Shown here: piece by piece, positions 6,910 through 13,168 of the stretch
How the letters are laid out: each line of letters begins with the position of its first letter
Position numbering within the stretch: the first letter of the stretch is position 1
Assembly: GCA_030612225.1 (NCBI GenBank)
Contig: JAUWOH010000048.1
Location: 1-13,168, forward strand
Reading direction: 5' to 3'
DNA length: 13,168 nucleotides
Origin: Desulfobacteraceae bacterium
Lineage (GTDB): Bacteria; Desulfobacterota; Desulfobacteria; Desulfobacterales; JAUWMJ01
Position numbers and translations under genes: made by a program
The notes under the pieces: generated by a model
Databases searched by the model: none
Seen by the model: the letters and a program-made list of their open reading frames with translations, nothing else
What the model was told of the DNA's origin: nothing

Positions 6910-6947
6910 TTTTAACTAATTACTTAAATCTAACAATAAAATCACAG

Positions 6948-8717
6948 ATGACTAATCGACAAAATAAAACCCTAATAAATTCAGAATTTAACCTGGCGGA
7001 CTATTTTATTAATCCGACTACACCAAGACAAAAACAGTATGAGGCGATCAGGGCCATCATAATCGACGGGGAATCTGTCGAAGACGTTGCAAAACGATAC
7101 GGATACAAAACCGCTACGGTCTATTCACTACTCAGAGACGCTAAAGCCGGAAAGGCTGAACTTTTCCCAATTATCAAAAAAGGGCCTAGACAAAAACGAA
7201 CTGATACTGAGGTGCAGAAAAAAATTATTGAATTTAGAAAAATGAGATTATCTACTCCTGATATTCAAAAGCGCCTTGCCGAAGATAGCATCCAGCTCTC
7301 TTCCAGAACAGCTGAACGTATTCTTAAAGATGCAGGGTTCGGAAAATTAAAACGCAGAACAAATATAGAATTAGGCATAACTTCACAATGCAAAATCATA
7401 CCTGATCGATCAGAACATCTTGATTTTTCGGAACTCGAACCGTTTAATATTGATTGCCCCGCTGTAGGTGTTTTCTTTTTTATCCCCTATATTTTAGAAT
7501 CAGGAATAATCGATATAATGAAAGAATGTGAATTGCCAGACTCAAGCAATATAGCTTCAACGCAAGCATGCCTTTCCATGTTGCTCTTTAAATTAATAGG
7601 CGGCAAAAGATTAAGCCATATTGGTGCATATGACAGAGAACCCGGCCTTGGTATTTTTGCCGGTTTAAATATACTGCCCAAATCAACATATATGAACACT
7701 TACTCCTGCCGTTGTTCAGAATCAATGGTAATGGATTTGCAGAACAAAATTATTACTACATTTAAAAGAAAATACCCCCACTTCTACTGTAGTGATTATA
7801 TTAATTTGGATTTTCATTCAATTCCTCATTATGGGGACAAATCAGAAATGGAAAAAATCTGGTGCGGGGCAAGAGGAAAAACAATGAAAGGAGCAAATAC
7901 AGTCTTTGTTCAAGACAGTCAAAGCAATGCAATTTTATATACCAGAGCTGATATACTGCGCAACGAAGAGGCTGATGAAGTTAAAAAATTTGTTACATTC
8001 TGGAAAAATATTAATGGAAAGGTGAATGAAACACTTGTTTTTGATTGTAAATTTACAGCATACAGAATTTTTGATGAGCTTGAAGAAGATAAAATAAAAT
8101 TTATAACTCTTCGAAGAAGATATGCCAGACTCATAAAAGAAACATTAGAAATTCCAGCAAAGGAATGGGATAAGGTTTATTTATCAATCCCCAAACGTAA
8201 ATATAAGCACGTGTCTGTTCATGAAAGTGAAGTAAAGTTAAAAAATTGCAGTAACACGTTTCGTCAAATTGCTGTCAAGGACCATGGTAGAATCAATCCG
8301 ACATTTATAATAACCAACAACAACGAACTGTCCATGAAGGAAATTCTGGAAGTTTATGCTAAGCGTTGGCATGTAGAAAATAAACTTGGAGAACTCGTTG
8401 CTTTTTTTAATCTAAATGCCCTTTCTTCTCCGATTATGATTCGTATTCATTTTGATATTGTGTGGACAATAATAACAGACACTCTGTACCATCGTTTTGC
8501 TCAGGATTTAAGGCGATTTGAGTCAAATCTCGCACCAACTATATTTAGGAAATTCATTGATATGCCGGGGCGGGTTGTTTATGATGGGAATAAATTTGTG
8601 ATAAAAATTAGAAAAAGAGCGCATACTCCTATATTAAAAGAAGTAGAAAAATTACAAAAACCGTTTCAAATTCCATGGCTTTCAGGTAAAACCGTGGAGA
8701 TAGTTTGGGTCGCTTGA
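6948..8717 (+). CDS. DDE transposase of the insertion sequence (IS4/ISH3-like supergroup)
   Basis: A 589-residue transposase. The N-terminus has two helix-turn-helix segments (GESVEDVAKRYGYKTATVYS at about residues 40-62, and STPDIQKRL...SSRTAERILKDAGFG at about 102-132) for binding the ends. The catalytic core shows a probable first Asp in INLDFHSIPHYGD, a second in LVFDCKFTAY, and the Glu in YAKRWHVENKLGEL, which resembles the Y-R-E signature of IS4-type enzymes. I do not recognise the exact family; IS4/ISH3-like is inferred from these motifs. No ribosome binding site is visible before the ATG at 6948, which fits the low expression usual for transposases. The frame is intact and AT-rich, with the stop touching the right terminal repeat. 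Confidence 0.88.
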   Translation: MTNRQNKTLINSEFNLADYFINPTTPRQKQYEAIRAIIIDGESVEDVAKRYGYKTATVYSLLRDAKAGKAELFPIIKKGPRQKRTDTEVQKKIIEFRKMRLSTPDIQKRLAEDSIQLSSRTAERILKDAGFGKLKRRTNIELGITSQCKIIPDRSEHLDFSELEPFNIDCPAVGVFFFIPYILESGIIDIMKECELPDSSNIASTQACLSMLLFKLIGGKRLSHIGAYDREPGLGIFAGLNILPKSTYMNTYSCRCSESMVMDLQNKIITTFKRKYPHFYCSDYINLDFHSIPHYGDKSEMEKIWCGARGKTMKGANTVFVQDSQSNAILYTRADILRNEEADEVKKFVTFWKNINGKVNETLVFDCKFTAYRIFDELEEDKIKFITLRRRYARLIKETLEIPAKEWDKVYLSIPKRKYKHVSVHESEVKLKNCSNTFRQIAVKDHGRINPTFIITNNNELSMKEILEVYAKRWHVENKLGELVAFFNLNALSSPIMIRIHFDIVWTIITDTLYHRFAQDLRRFESNLAPTIFRKFIDMPGRVVYDGNKFVIKIRKRAHTPILKEVEKLQKPFQIPWLSGKTVEIVWVA

Positions 8718-8766
8718 TTAGGGTGCTACTATGACGATTAACCCTGCTGTGAAAATCGGTGTTAAA
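8717..8766 (-). repeat. Right terminal inverted repeat of the insertion sequence
   Basis: Partner of the repeat at 6574-6623. It begins on the last base of the transposase stop codon, so gene and end are fused tightly. Confidence 0.9.
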
Positions 8767-8787
8767 TAATAAAAAGAGAGCAGCTTG

Positions 8788-9096
8788 ATGACAATCTCTC
8801 AAAGCTATAAAAACCATTTTATATCAAAAAGAGTATTAGTTCTCATTGGTATATTTTTAATTTTTGTTTTCATTATCATAAGTTTCCATCACCACGAGGA
8901 TGGAGAAGAACATGAGACATGCTTAATCTGTATTCTAATTGAAAATCTTTCCGATTGTTTTATTTCTAATCCGCAAACTCTGGTACTACCTGCCATATCT
9001 TATGTTCTTATTATTTTTTACCCATCATTATGTCCTCGTGTTGCTCTGCCTTCTTATCACTCTCGTGCTCCTCCTTTTTCATTTCCGCAACGATAA
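8788..9096 (+). CDS. Short DUF2946-like membrane protein with His/Cys cluster
   Basis: A 102-residue protein. It has an N-terminal hydrophobic helix (residues about 14-32, RVLVLIGIFLIFVFIIISF), then HHHEDGEEHETCLIC, a dense set of metal ligands (four His, two Cys, acidic residues). A second hydrophobic stretch follows (PAISYVLIIFYPSL), then a short tail with RAPPFSFP. This order (helix, HHH...H-x-x-C-x-x-C, tail ending in RAPP) is that of DUF2946-like proteins, which often sit near copper or other metal resistance genes. The role is not established. I use the ATG at 8788, 7 nt after GAGAG, rather than the in-frame TTG three bases earlier. It begins 22 bp beyond the insertion sequence, which must have replaced or displaced its original promoter region. 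Confidence 0.7.
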   Translation: MTISQSYKNHFISKRVLVLIGIFLIFVFIIISFHHHEDGEEHETCLICILIENLSDCFISNPQTLVLPAISYVLIIFYPSLCPRVALPSYHSRAPPFSFPQR

Positions 9097-9405
9097 ACCC
9101 CTTCTATAATTGAATAGAAATAAGCCGAACAAGAAAAAAAAGGATCAAAACTGACGTTTGGAGTGTACCGTTTTTCAACGCTCATCACTGGTTTTGAAAT
9201 TTTTGCCTTTACCAATCTTTCCGCTCCGTTAAACGCAGCTTGTCCAAGATGTTATTCGTTTCAAATGGGGAAGTTAACCGCTTTTAGTATTTCCCAAATC
9301 GCCTTCAATTTTAGAGGAATGAAAGGGGGTGATAAATTATGTAATTTGGTCACAAGTCCAAAACATTGATTATTAATCTATTTTATTTAAGAAAGGAGGA
9401 TCGTG
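9097..9405. other. Gap with leader-like signals, no firm gene
   Basis: A 309-base spacer. A 68-codon plus frame (9163-9369, GTG start) has no ribosome binding site and no recognisable protein, so I do not call it. Near the end, AAAGGGGGTGAT (9322-9333) is an almost ideal ribosome binding site. It is followed 5 nt later by ATG-TAA (9339-9344), a start directly followed by a stop. The secreted-protein gene begins 62 bp further on. This may be a leader that engages ribosomes, or a decayed start. Confidence 0.4.
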
Positions 9406-9987
9406 ATGAATTATAAAAGTGTAACGATAATATCCATTATTGTAACTGCTATTTTTGTAATGCCTCTATTTTCTTTTGCTGGGGATGAAACAGTGCCTGG
9501 GACGCCTTTTCAAGTGCTCCAAAAGCAGATAGACGATCTTCAGGAACAAATAAATGACATACCGCCAGGAAGTATGTGTGCGGCATATTCCACCACTCAT
9601 TTAATTGAAAAGATAATTGAAAGTACAGAATTCTACGAAGATGTGGTTGTGATGTCTATAACATTGCCAGAGGGTGATTATGTAAGCACCATTAGTCTTG
9701 GAGTACAATACCAAGCAGAGGGCCATGGTTTTTGGCCTGAATGTTGGGCTTTCTTAGACTCTTCCGTTATAAATCTTAATACCCTTGAAATGATCGGTAG
9801 TGCTAGTGTCGGAGGGAATGTTGTCGGCACATTACCACGATCAGGGACGAATATGCTGAGGCTCTGGGAAGAAACCACTGTGGCTCTTACCATCAAGGTG
9901 GACTGTATATGGTGCCAGGCTTTCCCGGACACACCATTAAATATATTGAGTGGCAGCTGGACATTAATTAAAGTCAAACATCAATAA
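9406..9987 (+). CDS. Secreted protein: signal peptide, coiled-coil stalk, beta-rich C-terminal domain
   Basis: A 193-residue exported protein of unknown function. Residues 1-25 are a clear signal peptide ending SFA, with cleavage before GDE. Residues about 34-50 (FQVLQKQIDDLQEQIND) form a heptad coiled coil, followed by a Pro-Pro-Gly hinge. The rest is predicted mostly beta strand (VVVMSITLPEGDYVSTISLG, WTLIKVKH) with a C-x2-C (CIWCQ) and two further cysteines (SMCAAY, PECWAF). The layout, a trimerising coil plus compact beta domain, is common in delta-proteobacterial surface or periplasmic proteins with TNF/C1q-like heads, but I cannot assign this head. AAAGGAGGA lies just before the ATG at 9406. 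A good terminator follows, so it is probably a single-gene transcript. Confidence 0.75.
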   Translation: MNYKSVTIISIIVTAIFVMPLFSFAGDETVPGTPFQVLQKQIDDLQEQINDIPPGSMCAAYSTTHLIEKIIESTEFYEDVVVMSITLPEGDYVSTISLGVQYQAEGHGFWPECWAFLDSSVINLNTLEMIGSASVGGNVVGTLPRSGTNMLRLWEETTVALTIKVDCIWCQAFPDTPLNILSGSWTLIKVKHQ

Positions 9988-10024
9988 ACTTGGTTGCTCA
10001 CATTAGAGTAGACTTGATAATATG

Positions 10025-10056
10025 AAGGCAGGGTCAGCAAATGGCTCTGCCTTTTT
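10025..10056 (+). terminator. Intrinsic terminator of the secreted-protein gene
   Basis: AAGGCAGGGTC and GCTCTGCC form a GC-rich stem (with G-U pairs) around an 8-nt loop, immediately followed by TTTTT. It begins 37 bp after the stop codon. Confidence 0.85.
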
Positions 10057-10745
10057 CAATTCTCAGTTTTGATTCCTACTATATACAGGTTTCTTTACGT
10101 TTCTAAAACATGTGATTACTCCAACGAATCAGGCAAAATCACTGTCTTCAAAAACCTGTGATATATATCTTCTCACAACCTGAACAGAGGACCCGGACAA
10201 AAGAAAGTCTTTAATAGTATCACTTTTGGAAGAGGCAAATTTCAAAAAGCGCTCGGATATAGAAAAAACATCCGGTTACCGTTTCCGAATTTACGGTTTA
10301 TAGAGGGAAGAACGAACTGCTTCAAAAAATCGTTCTGAAAAACTTTTTCTATTTTCCAAAACATTTGAAAAAATTTACAAACTATTTTTTCAGGCGGCAA
10401 TAACTATCGACTCCAGATGATGATAGCCCTTCCCAAGAGATCTCCTTCCCAGGCGGTCATCAGCGCGTTTCAGATGGTGATATGGGTGATGTTTTGGATT
10501 CCATTGACCGGATATTTTATTTGGCAATAGATGGTATCACTACTTTTGAAACACTGCCGGGGGTGGTGATGAGTAGGAGGCATCAGGAAAAATCCGCCAT
10601 CGTTTTTCACTTGTGATAGCAAAATAAAAGTCAACATATCATCGACAGCGATCAACTACCAGATGTTGTGGTCGGCCATTTTATAGAAAAACTTTTTGTA
10701 CATAGCAGTAAACACATGTTTTGCAAATCGTGCAATATGAGTTGG
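10057..10745. other. Gene-poor gap with repeats
   Basis: About 690 bases between the terminator and the minus-strand membrane-protein gene. No frame here has both a ribosome binding site and recognisable content. Visible structure: an 8-bp inverted pair ACAGGTTT/AAACCTGT (10085-10092 and 10152-10159); two direct copies of CAGGCGG...CAGATGrTGATA about 60 bp apart (from 10391 and from 10450); and a repeat shared with other gaps (10688-10730). A plus-strand open stretch ending at about 10529 reads like a short membrane peptide (ISAFQMVIWVMFWIPLTGYF) but lacks a binding site; it may be debris. Confidence 0.45.
10688..10730. repeat. Dispersed repeat, copy 1
   Basis: This 43-bp segment around GTACATAGCAG and CATGTTT matches 11468-11510 at 34 of 43 positions by my hand alignment. 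It lies 15 bp beyond the stop of the membrane-protein gene. An adjacent block (ATCAACT at 10651, TCGGCCAT at 10672-10679) also recurs near the second copy, at 11607-11626. Confidence 0.6.
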
Positions 10746-11321
10746 TCACTTTGATATGATCTCCCAAATGGAAGAAGCTATTACTGAAGCCACAACACCT
10801 AAGATAAAACTTAAAACAAGTTTGACAACTTCTGCTTTGCGATTGACATAGGCAACTGCATCTAACTTTGCCTTTAACTCATCTGCCTTGTCTTCGGATG
10901 CAATAGTAAGTTGATCTATCAGATTGGTCAGTTCTTCGTGATCATGTGCTTTTTTTTCTAAGGAATACCGCAATTCGTCTATGTAATTTATGGAATCACG
11001 AAGGTTAGCTTTTGCTTCATCGAGGCTTTTGATTTGTACGGTAAAACGATCTCTATTACTCTTGGTATATTTGATATTAAACAGGATAATGGATGTCGCA
11101 GCAATCGACCAGAGCGGAAATGTTACAAAAAAGGCAGCAATGGTCATAAAGAAAGGCTGGGGCAATTCTAAAATCTTGATAGGTTCGAGCACCTTATCCG
11201 AAATTAGATCGACCCACCATTTTAGCAGAGGGTCTGTAACCCAGTAAACAATGGGAAGAACGGCAAAGACAAAAATAAGAGTAATTGCCACAAAGATAAT
11301 AATTTGGCGTTTAGAAAACAT
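10746..11321 (-). CDS. Membrane protein with long cytoplasmic coiled coil, unknown function
   Basis: A 191-residue inner-membrane protein I cannot place in a family. Hydrophobic segments lie at residues about 7-28, 57-82 and 166-188. Between the second and third is a charged, heptad-like coiled coil (about 94-158: IKSLDEAKANLRDSINYIDE... up to DKADELKAKLDA). Three spans with a coiled-coil loop suggest a membrane-anchored scaffold or sensor, and proteins of this kind turn up in phage-defence islands, but nothing in the sequence proves that role. The start at 11321 follows AAAGGAAAGAAG, a rather loose ribosome binding site. It stands alone on the minus strand with repeats on both sides (10688-10730, 11391-11510), a cassette-like setting. 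Confidence 0.68.
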   Translation of the reverse strand: MFSKRQIIIFVAITLIFVFAVLPIVYWVTDPLLKWWVDLISDKVLEPIKILELPQPFFMTIAAFFVTFPLWSIAATSIILFNIKYTKSNRDRFTVQIKSLDEAKANLRDSINYIDELRYSLEKKAHDHEELTNLIDQLTIASEDKADELKAKLDAVAYVNRKAEVVKLVLSFILGVVASVIASSIWEIISK

Positions 11322-11390
11322 GATTTCTTCTTTCCTTTACAGGCCCAACATTAGATATTAATTCGCTGCGAAAGAATTACAACCTTAAAT

Positions 11391-11510
11391 TTGGGATACC
11401 TTGCCAATATCGCCAGATATCACAATATCCAGATATATTGGAGTACATCAGGTTTTAACACAGCTGGAAAACCTGTGGTACATAGCAGATATCGCATGTT
11501 TCGGAAATCG
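11391..11510. repeat. Dispersed repeat, copy 2 (longest)
   Basis: It begins with TTGGGATACCTTGCCA (11391-11406), seen again with one change at 12869-12884. It ends with the block shared with copy 1 (11468-11510). A long hairpin lies inside: CAGGTTTT (11449-11456) pairs with AAAACCTG (11468-11475), and GTAC on each side (11443-11446, 11478-11481) extends the symmetry. A 67-codon plus frame overlaps it but looks non-coding. Confidence 0.6.
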
Positions 11511-11533
11511 CGTGAAGGTTGAAGATATCTGGA

Positions 11534-11597
11534 GATTAATGCGGCGCTTCACCGGGCGCGTGCTTTTTGCGCTCCGAATGAAAGCGCATTGTTATGA
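11534..11597 (-). repeat. attC-like imperfect palindrome 3' of the lipoprotein gene
   Basis: On the minus strand a 64-bp element begins TCATAAC, has arms AATGCGCTTTCATTCGGAGC and GGTGAAGCGCCGCATT, a loop of AAAAAGCAC, and ends ATTAATC. The arms pair with unpaired extra bases on each side, as attC sites of integron cassettes do. It starts 34 bp after the stop of the gene it follows, the usual place. The outer cores deviate from the consensus (RYYYAAC, GTTRRRY): the second lacks the key G. It may be a degenerate attC or a look-alike hairpin. Confidence 0.42.
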
Positions 11598-11631
11598 GCA
11601 TTAATTATCAACTGATTTTCGGCCATCTCAT

Positions 11632-12465
11632 TTATTGTTTTACTTTCAATATGGTGTAGTATGCATAATGATCAGATGCTTTAAAATATTTTGGTGAATA
11701 AATCCCTGCATCAAGTACAGTGAAGTATTTATCTTGAACAAAAATGTAATCAATCCGTCCAAAACCTGTACCTGCAGTTACGACGTTTTTGGAGTTCTCA
11801 GTTGATACAGCTCTACAAGTATCAATGAATGAATCATGCACAGGCGCCATCTCAATGTCCCACTCCTTACGATTAAAATCACCGAGCAGAACAACAGCAC
11901 CATCTATTTTATGTGTTATTTTAATGGTTGAAGATACTTGACTCTTATAATCTCCTAAATGATAGTGTACATTTACAAAGTGATATGAGTTATCATTTAT
12001 TCTTATTTCACAAATAAGTGCGGAACGTACACCATCCCCATAATGAATATTTCTAGTTTTTGAATTCAGAATTTCAAATTTTGATAAGATGGCCATTCCC
12101 CACCAGGGGTGATTAGCGCTATGAGTAATGTATGCAAAATTCATATTTAATGTCTCAGCAATATATTTTGCTTGGTAGAACCCTTTTACTTCTTGAAGAG
12201 CAACCACATCTGGATCTTCAGATTTTATTGCCATGGCAACAAAGTTTAAATTCTCCTTTTTCGGCATGCATCGATATGGACTCATTCCAAAATCATCACG
12301 TCCACAACCAACTCGAATGTTAAAAGTCATTATTTTTAGTTTGCTATCCGCGATAGTTGCCTTTGATTCACCTTTTCGTATATTGTGTATCGAACAGCTG
12401 CATCCTATAAGTACAATGAATATCCAAAAACCAATGATCCAAATACTTCTGACTTTCTTTTTCAT
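11632..12465 (-). CDS. Endonuclease/exonuclease/phosphatase-fold lipoprotein
   Basis: A 277-residue exported lipoprotein. The signal peptide ends in the lipobox LIGC (Cys22), so it should be anchored in the outer or inner membrane facing the periplasm or outside. The rest is one complete EEP (DNase I-like) domain: MTFNIR (Asn49), ALQEV (metal-binding Glu92), NVHYHLG (His167), LLGDFN (Asp196, Asn198), RIDYIF (Asp239) and SDHY (Asp265, catalytic His266). All canonical residues are present, so a Mg-dependent phosphodiesterase is likely; DNA, phospholipid or phosphoinositide substrates are all known in the superfamily. GAGGAG lies 6 nt before the ATG. It is flanked by an 11-bp inverted repeat upstream and an attC-like palindrome downstream, which fits a mobile gene cassette. 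Confidence 0.88.
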   Translation of the reverse strand: MKKKVRSIWIIGFWIFIVLIGCSCSIHNIRKGESKATIADSKLKIMTFNIRVGCGRDDFGMSPYRCMPKKENLNFVAMAIKSEDPDVVALQEVKGFYQAKYIAETLNMNFAYITHSANHPWWGMAILSKFEILNSKTRNIHYGDGVRSALICEIRINDNSYHFVNVHYHLGDYKSQVSSTIKITHKIDGAVVLLGDFNRKEWDIEMAPVHDSFIDTCRAVSTENSKNVVTAGTGFGRIDYIFVQDKYFTVLDAGIYSPKYFKASDHYAYYTILKVKQ

Positions 12466-12500
12466 GATAGTCTCCTCATAACATATTTATTGGATAGTTT

Positions 12501-12534
12501 TCTCGATAAGTCATGAAAATCGAACTTATCGAGA
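12501..12534. promoter_or_regulatory. Perfect 11-bp inverted repeat upstream of the lipoprotein gene
   Basis: TCTCGATAAGT and ACTTATCGAGA are separated by 12 nt and lie 36 bp upstream of the start codon. Neither side has a T tract, so it is not an intrinsic terminator. The position fits an operator, or an RNA hairpin in the leader. Confidence 0.55.
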
Positions 12535-12690
12535 CCCTGCAATATCCGTACACAATAAAAAATTTAATTTCGACTTAAACAGTCCTAATCCTATCATATA
12601 TACCAAAATTATCAACAATATTATTGTGTTTTGTATTCTAAAGAAATATTACAAAAATATGGCCAAACGGCTTTTAACGCCCATATGGCA

Positions 12691-12713
12691 TGTTATACCG
12701 CTGCGGCATAACA
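12691..12713. repeat. Compact palindrome TGTTAT-CCGC/GCGG-ATAACA
   Basis: TGTTAT-A-CCGC-T-GCGG-C-ATAACA is symmetric over 23 bp except for one mismatched pair and the centre base. A second, overlapping symmetry lies just left (AAC-GCC...GGC...GTT around 12677-12694), so two alternative folds are possible. A strong ribosome binding site follows at 12722-12730. Confidence 0.5.
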
Positions 12714-12739
12714 ACCCATTTGAAAGGAGGAAAAATGTC

Positions 12740-12781
12740 ATGAATGATTCAGGAAAGAAGATGATGTGTATTCATAGCTGA
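12740..12781 (+). CDS. Possible 13-residue peptide or decayed gene start
   Basis: AAAGGAGG (12723-12730) is an excellent ribosome binding site. Nine nt later an ATG opens MNDSGKKMMCIHS and then TGA. An earlier ATG at 12735 gives only two codons before a stop and overlaps it (ATGTCATGA). The frame resumes for 14 codons after the TGA (KGVGIFLSTLKIS). It may be a leader peptide or the stump of a lost gene; nothing is recognisable. Confidence 0.25.
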   Translation: MNDSGKKMMCIHS

Positions 12782-12868
12782 AAAGGGGTGGGAATTTTTC
12801 TCTCAACCCTCAAAATATCTTAATGTGGTGATATATAGCTATCACAAGAAAATAACACCTTTCAAATC

Positions 12869-12925
12869 TTGGGATATCTTGCCATAACTAAACTCTAACT
12901 AAAGTGCATGTATATAGCAGATACC
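12869..12925. repeat. Dispersed repeat, copy 3 (short form)
   Basis: TTGGGATATCTTGCCA (12869-12884) matches 11391-11406 at 15 of 16 positions. GTATATAGCAGATACC (12910-12925) corresponds to the GTACATAGCAGATATC block of copy 2. The two motifs are 25 bp apart here but 71 bp apart in copy 2, as if the hairpin segment were missing. Confidence 0.55.
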
Positions 12926-13029
12926 TCAGGACCAGCCGATAGTCGTATACGTTTACAATACCACAAGCTATGAAAGTTATCAGGGTCAATAAGGCGACAT
13001 TGGCTAATAAGAAATAGGTTAAAGTAAAT

Positions 13030-13168
13030 GGCTCTACAGGGAACCTTGTGGAAATATGATATAAAATCTGATATGATCAGGAATGGATGACAAAGAATTA
13101 TACAGACAAATACTTGGAGTAGTAGCTCCATGGAAGATTAAAAAAATAGATCTTGCTATGGAGCAAGA
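13030..13168 (+). mobile_element. Left end of a probable ISL3-family insertion sequence (cut by window edge)
   Basis: GGCTCTACAGGGAACC at 13030 resembles the GG-starting terminal repeats of ISL3 elements and lies 53 bp before the transposase start, a normal distance. The right end is outside the window, so the repeat cannot be confirmed. Confidence 0.5.
13083..13168 (+). CDS. ISL3-family transposase, first 28 codons (runs off the window)
   Basis: ATG at 13083 opens MDDKELYRQILGVVAPWKIK, followed by KIDLAMEQ, and stays open to the edge. ISL3 transposases start this way: a short 'M..KELY..ILG...PW.V..V.LD' segment before the zinc-binding domain. The ribosome binding site is weak (AGGA is nearly adjacent to the ATG), as is common for transposases. 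The catalytic DDE core is not in view, so completeness is unknown. Confidence 0.7.
   Translation, partial: MDDKELYRQILGVVAPWKIKKIDLAMEQ

Larger units (their letters stand above)
6574..8766 (+). mobile_element. Complete insertion sequence, 2193 bp, with 50-bp terminal inverted repeats
   Basis: The two ends are inverted repeats: left 6574-6623, right 8717-8766. The outermost 21 positions are identical, beginning TTTAACACCGATTTTCACAG, and 44 of 50 match overall. One transposase gene fills the right 80 percent. The transposase stop codon abuts the inner edge of the right repeat. About 325 bp between the left repeat and the transposase are non-coding and contain hairpins. I see no clean target-site duplication: AATAA occurs close to both edges (6566-6570 and 8768-8772) but not flush with them. 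The intact frame and well-kept ends suggest recent activity. Confidence 0.9.
12466..13029. other. AT-rich gap between lipoprotein gene and ISL3-like element
   Basis: Apart from the two palindromes, the possible mini-ORF and the third copy of the dispersed repeat listed separately, I find no gene. A small inverted pair GTGATA/TATCAC (12826-12843) also lies here. A minus frame at 12895-13131 has no ribosome binding site and overlaps the transposase start, so I reject it. Confidence 0.5.

Noticed and set aside
9163..9369. 68-codon plus-strand frame with GTG start
   Set aside because: No ribosome binding site, no recognisable protein pattern, and other leader-like signals overlap its end.
10470..10655. 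61-codon minus-strand frame
   Set aside because: No ribosome binding site and composition typical of non-coding DNA; part of it overlaps a repeat region.
11401..11604. 67-codon plus-strand frame
   Set aside because: It runs through the dispersed repeat and the attC-like palindrome, so it is better explained as a chance open frame.
12664..12713. Possible second attC site around GTTATAC...GCATAACAA
   Set aside because: The pairable arms are too short and too symmetric, and no matching partner core lies 55-140 bp away in the right orientation.

Overview
This window looks like accessory DNA from a Gram-negative, probably anaerobic, bacterium. The Desulfobacterota (sulfate-reducer group) are my best guess, from gene style and composition, not from any marker gene. 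No rRNA, tRNA, CRISPR array or core metabolic operon is visible.

Left part (1-6315), moderate GC with clean ribosome binding sites. It starts with a partial SnoaL/NTF2-like gene (minus strand, TTG start). Next come a hot-dog thioesterase and a 97-residue unknown, both on the minus strand and probably one transcript. A divergent GlxA-type AraC regulator follows, convergent with an MFS exporter. Then come two small AhpD/carboxymuconolactone-decarboxylase (CMD) proteins and a LysR regulator. Between LysR and the second CMD gene lies an interrupted C_GCAxxG_C_C redox-protein gene: its reading frame is broken by one in-frame TGA and ends early. A divergent promoter with overlapping palindromes suggests that LysR controls this small thiol-redox operon.

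Middle (6316-8766). A hairpin-rich stretch leads into a complete 2.19-kb insertion sequence. It has 50-bp terminal inverted repeats (44/50 identical), a long untranslated left arm and one 589-residue DDE transposase.

Right part (8767-13168), AT-rich with large gene-poor gaps. It carries a short metal-ligand-rich membrane protein (DUF2946-like) starting 22 bp from the insertion sequence, a secreted protein with a coiled-coil stalk, a three-helix membrane protein with a cytoplasmic coiled coil, and an endonuclease/exonuclease/phosphatase-fold lipoprotein. The gaps hold a degenerate family of dispersed repeats (three copies), several long inverted repeats, and a 64-bp imperfect palindrome just 3' of the lipoprotein gene that resembles an integron attC site. 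The window ends inside what looks like the left end of an ISL3-type element, with the first 28 codons of its transposase. The right part therefore reads as a mobile, cassette-like patchwork, in contrast to the regulated redox genes on the left.
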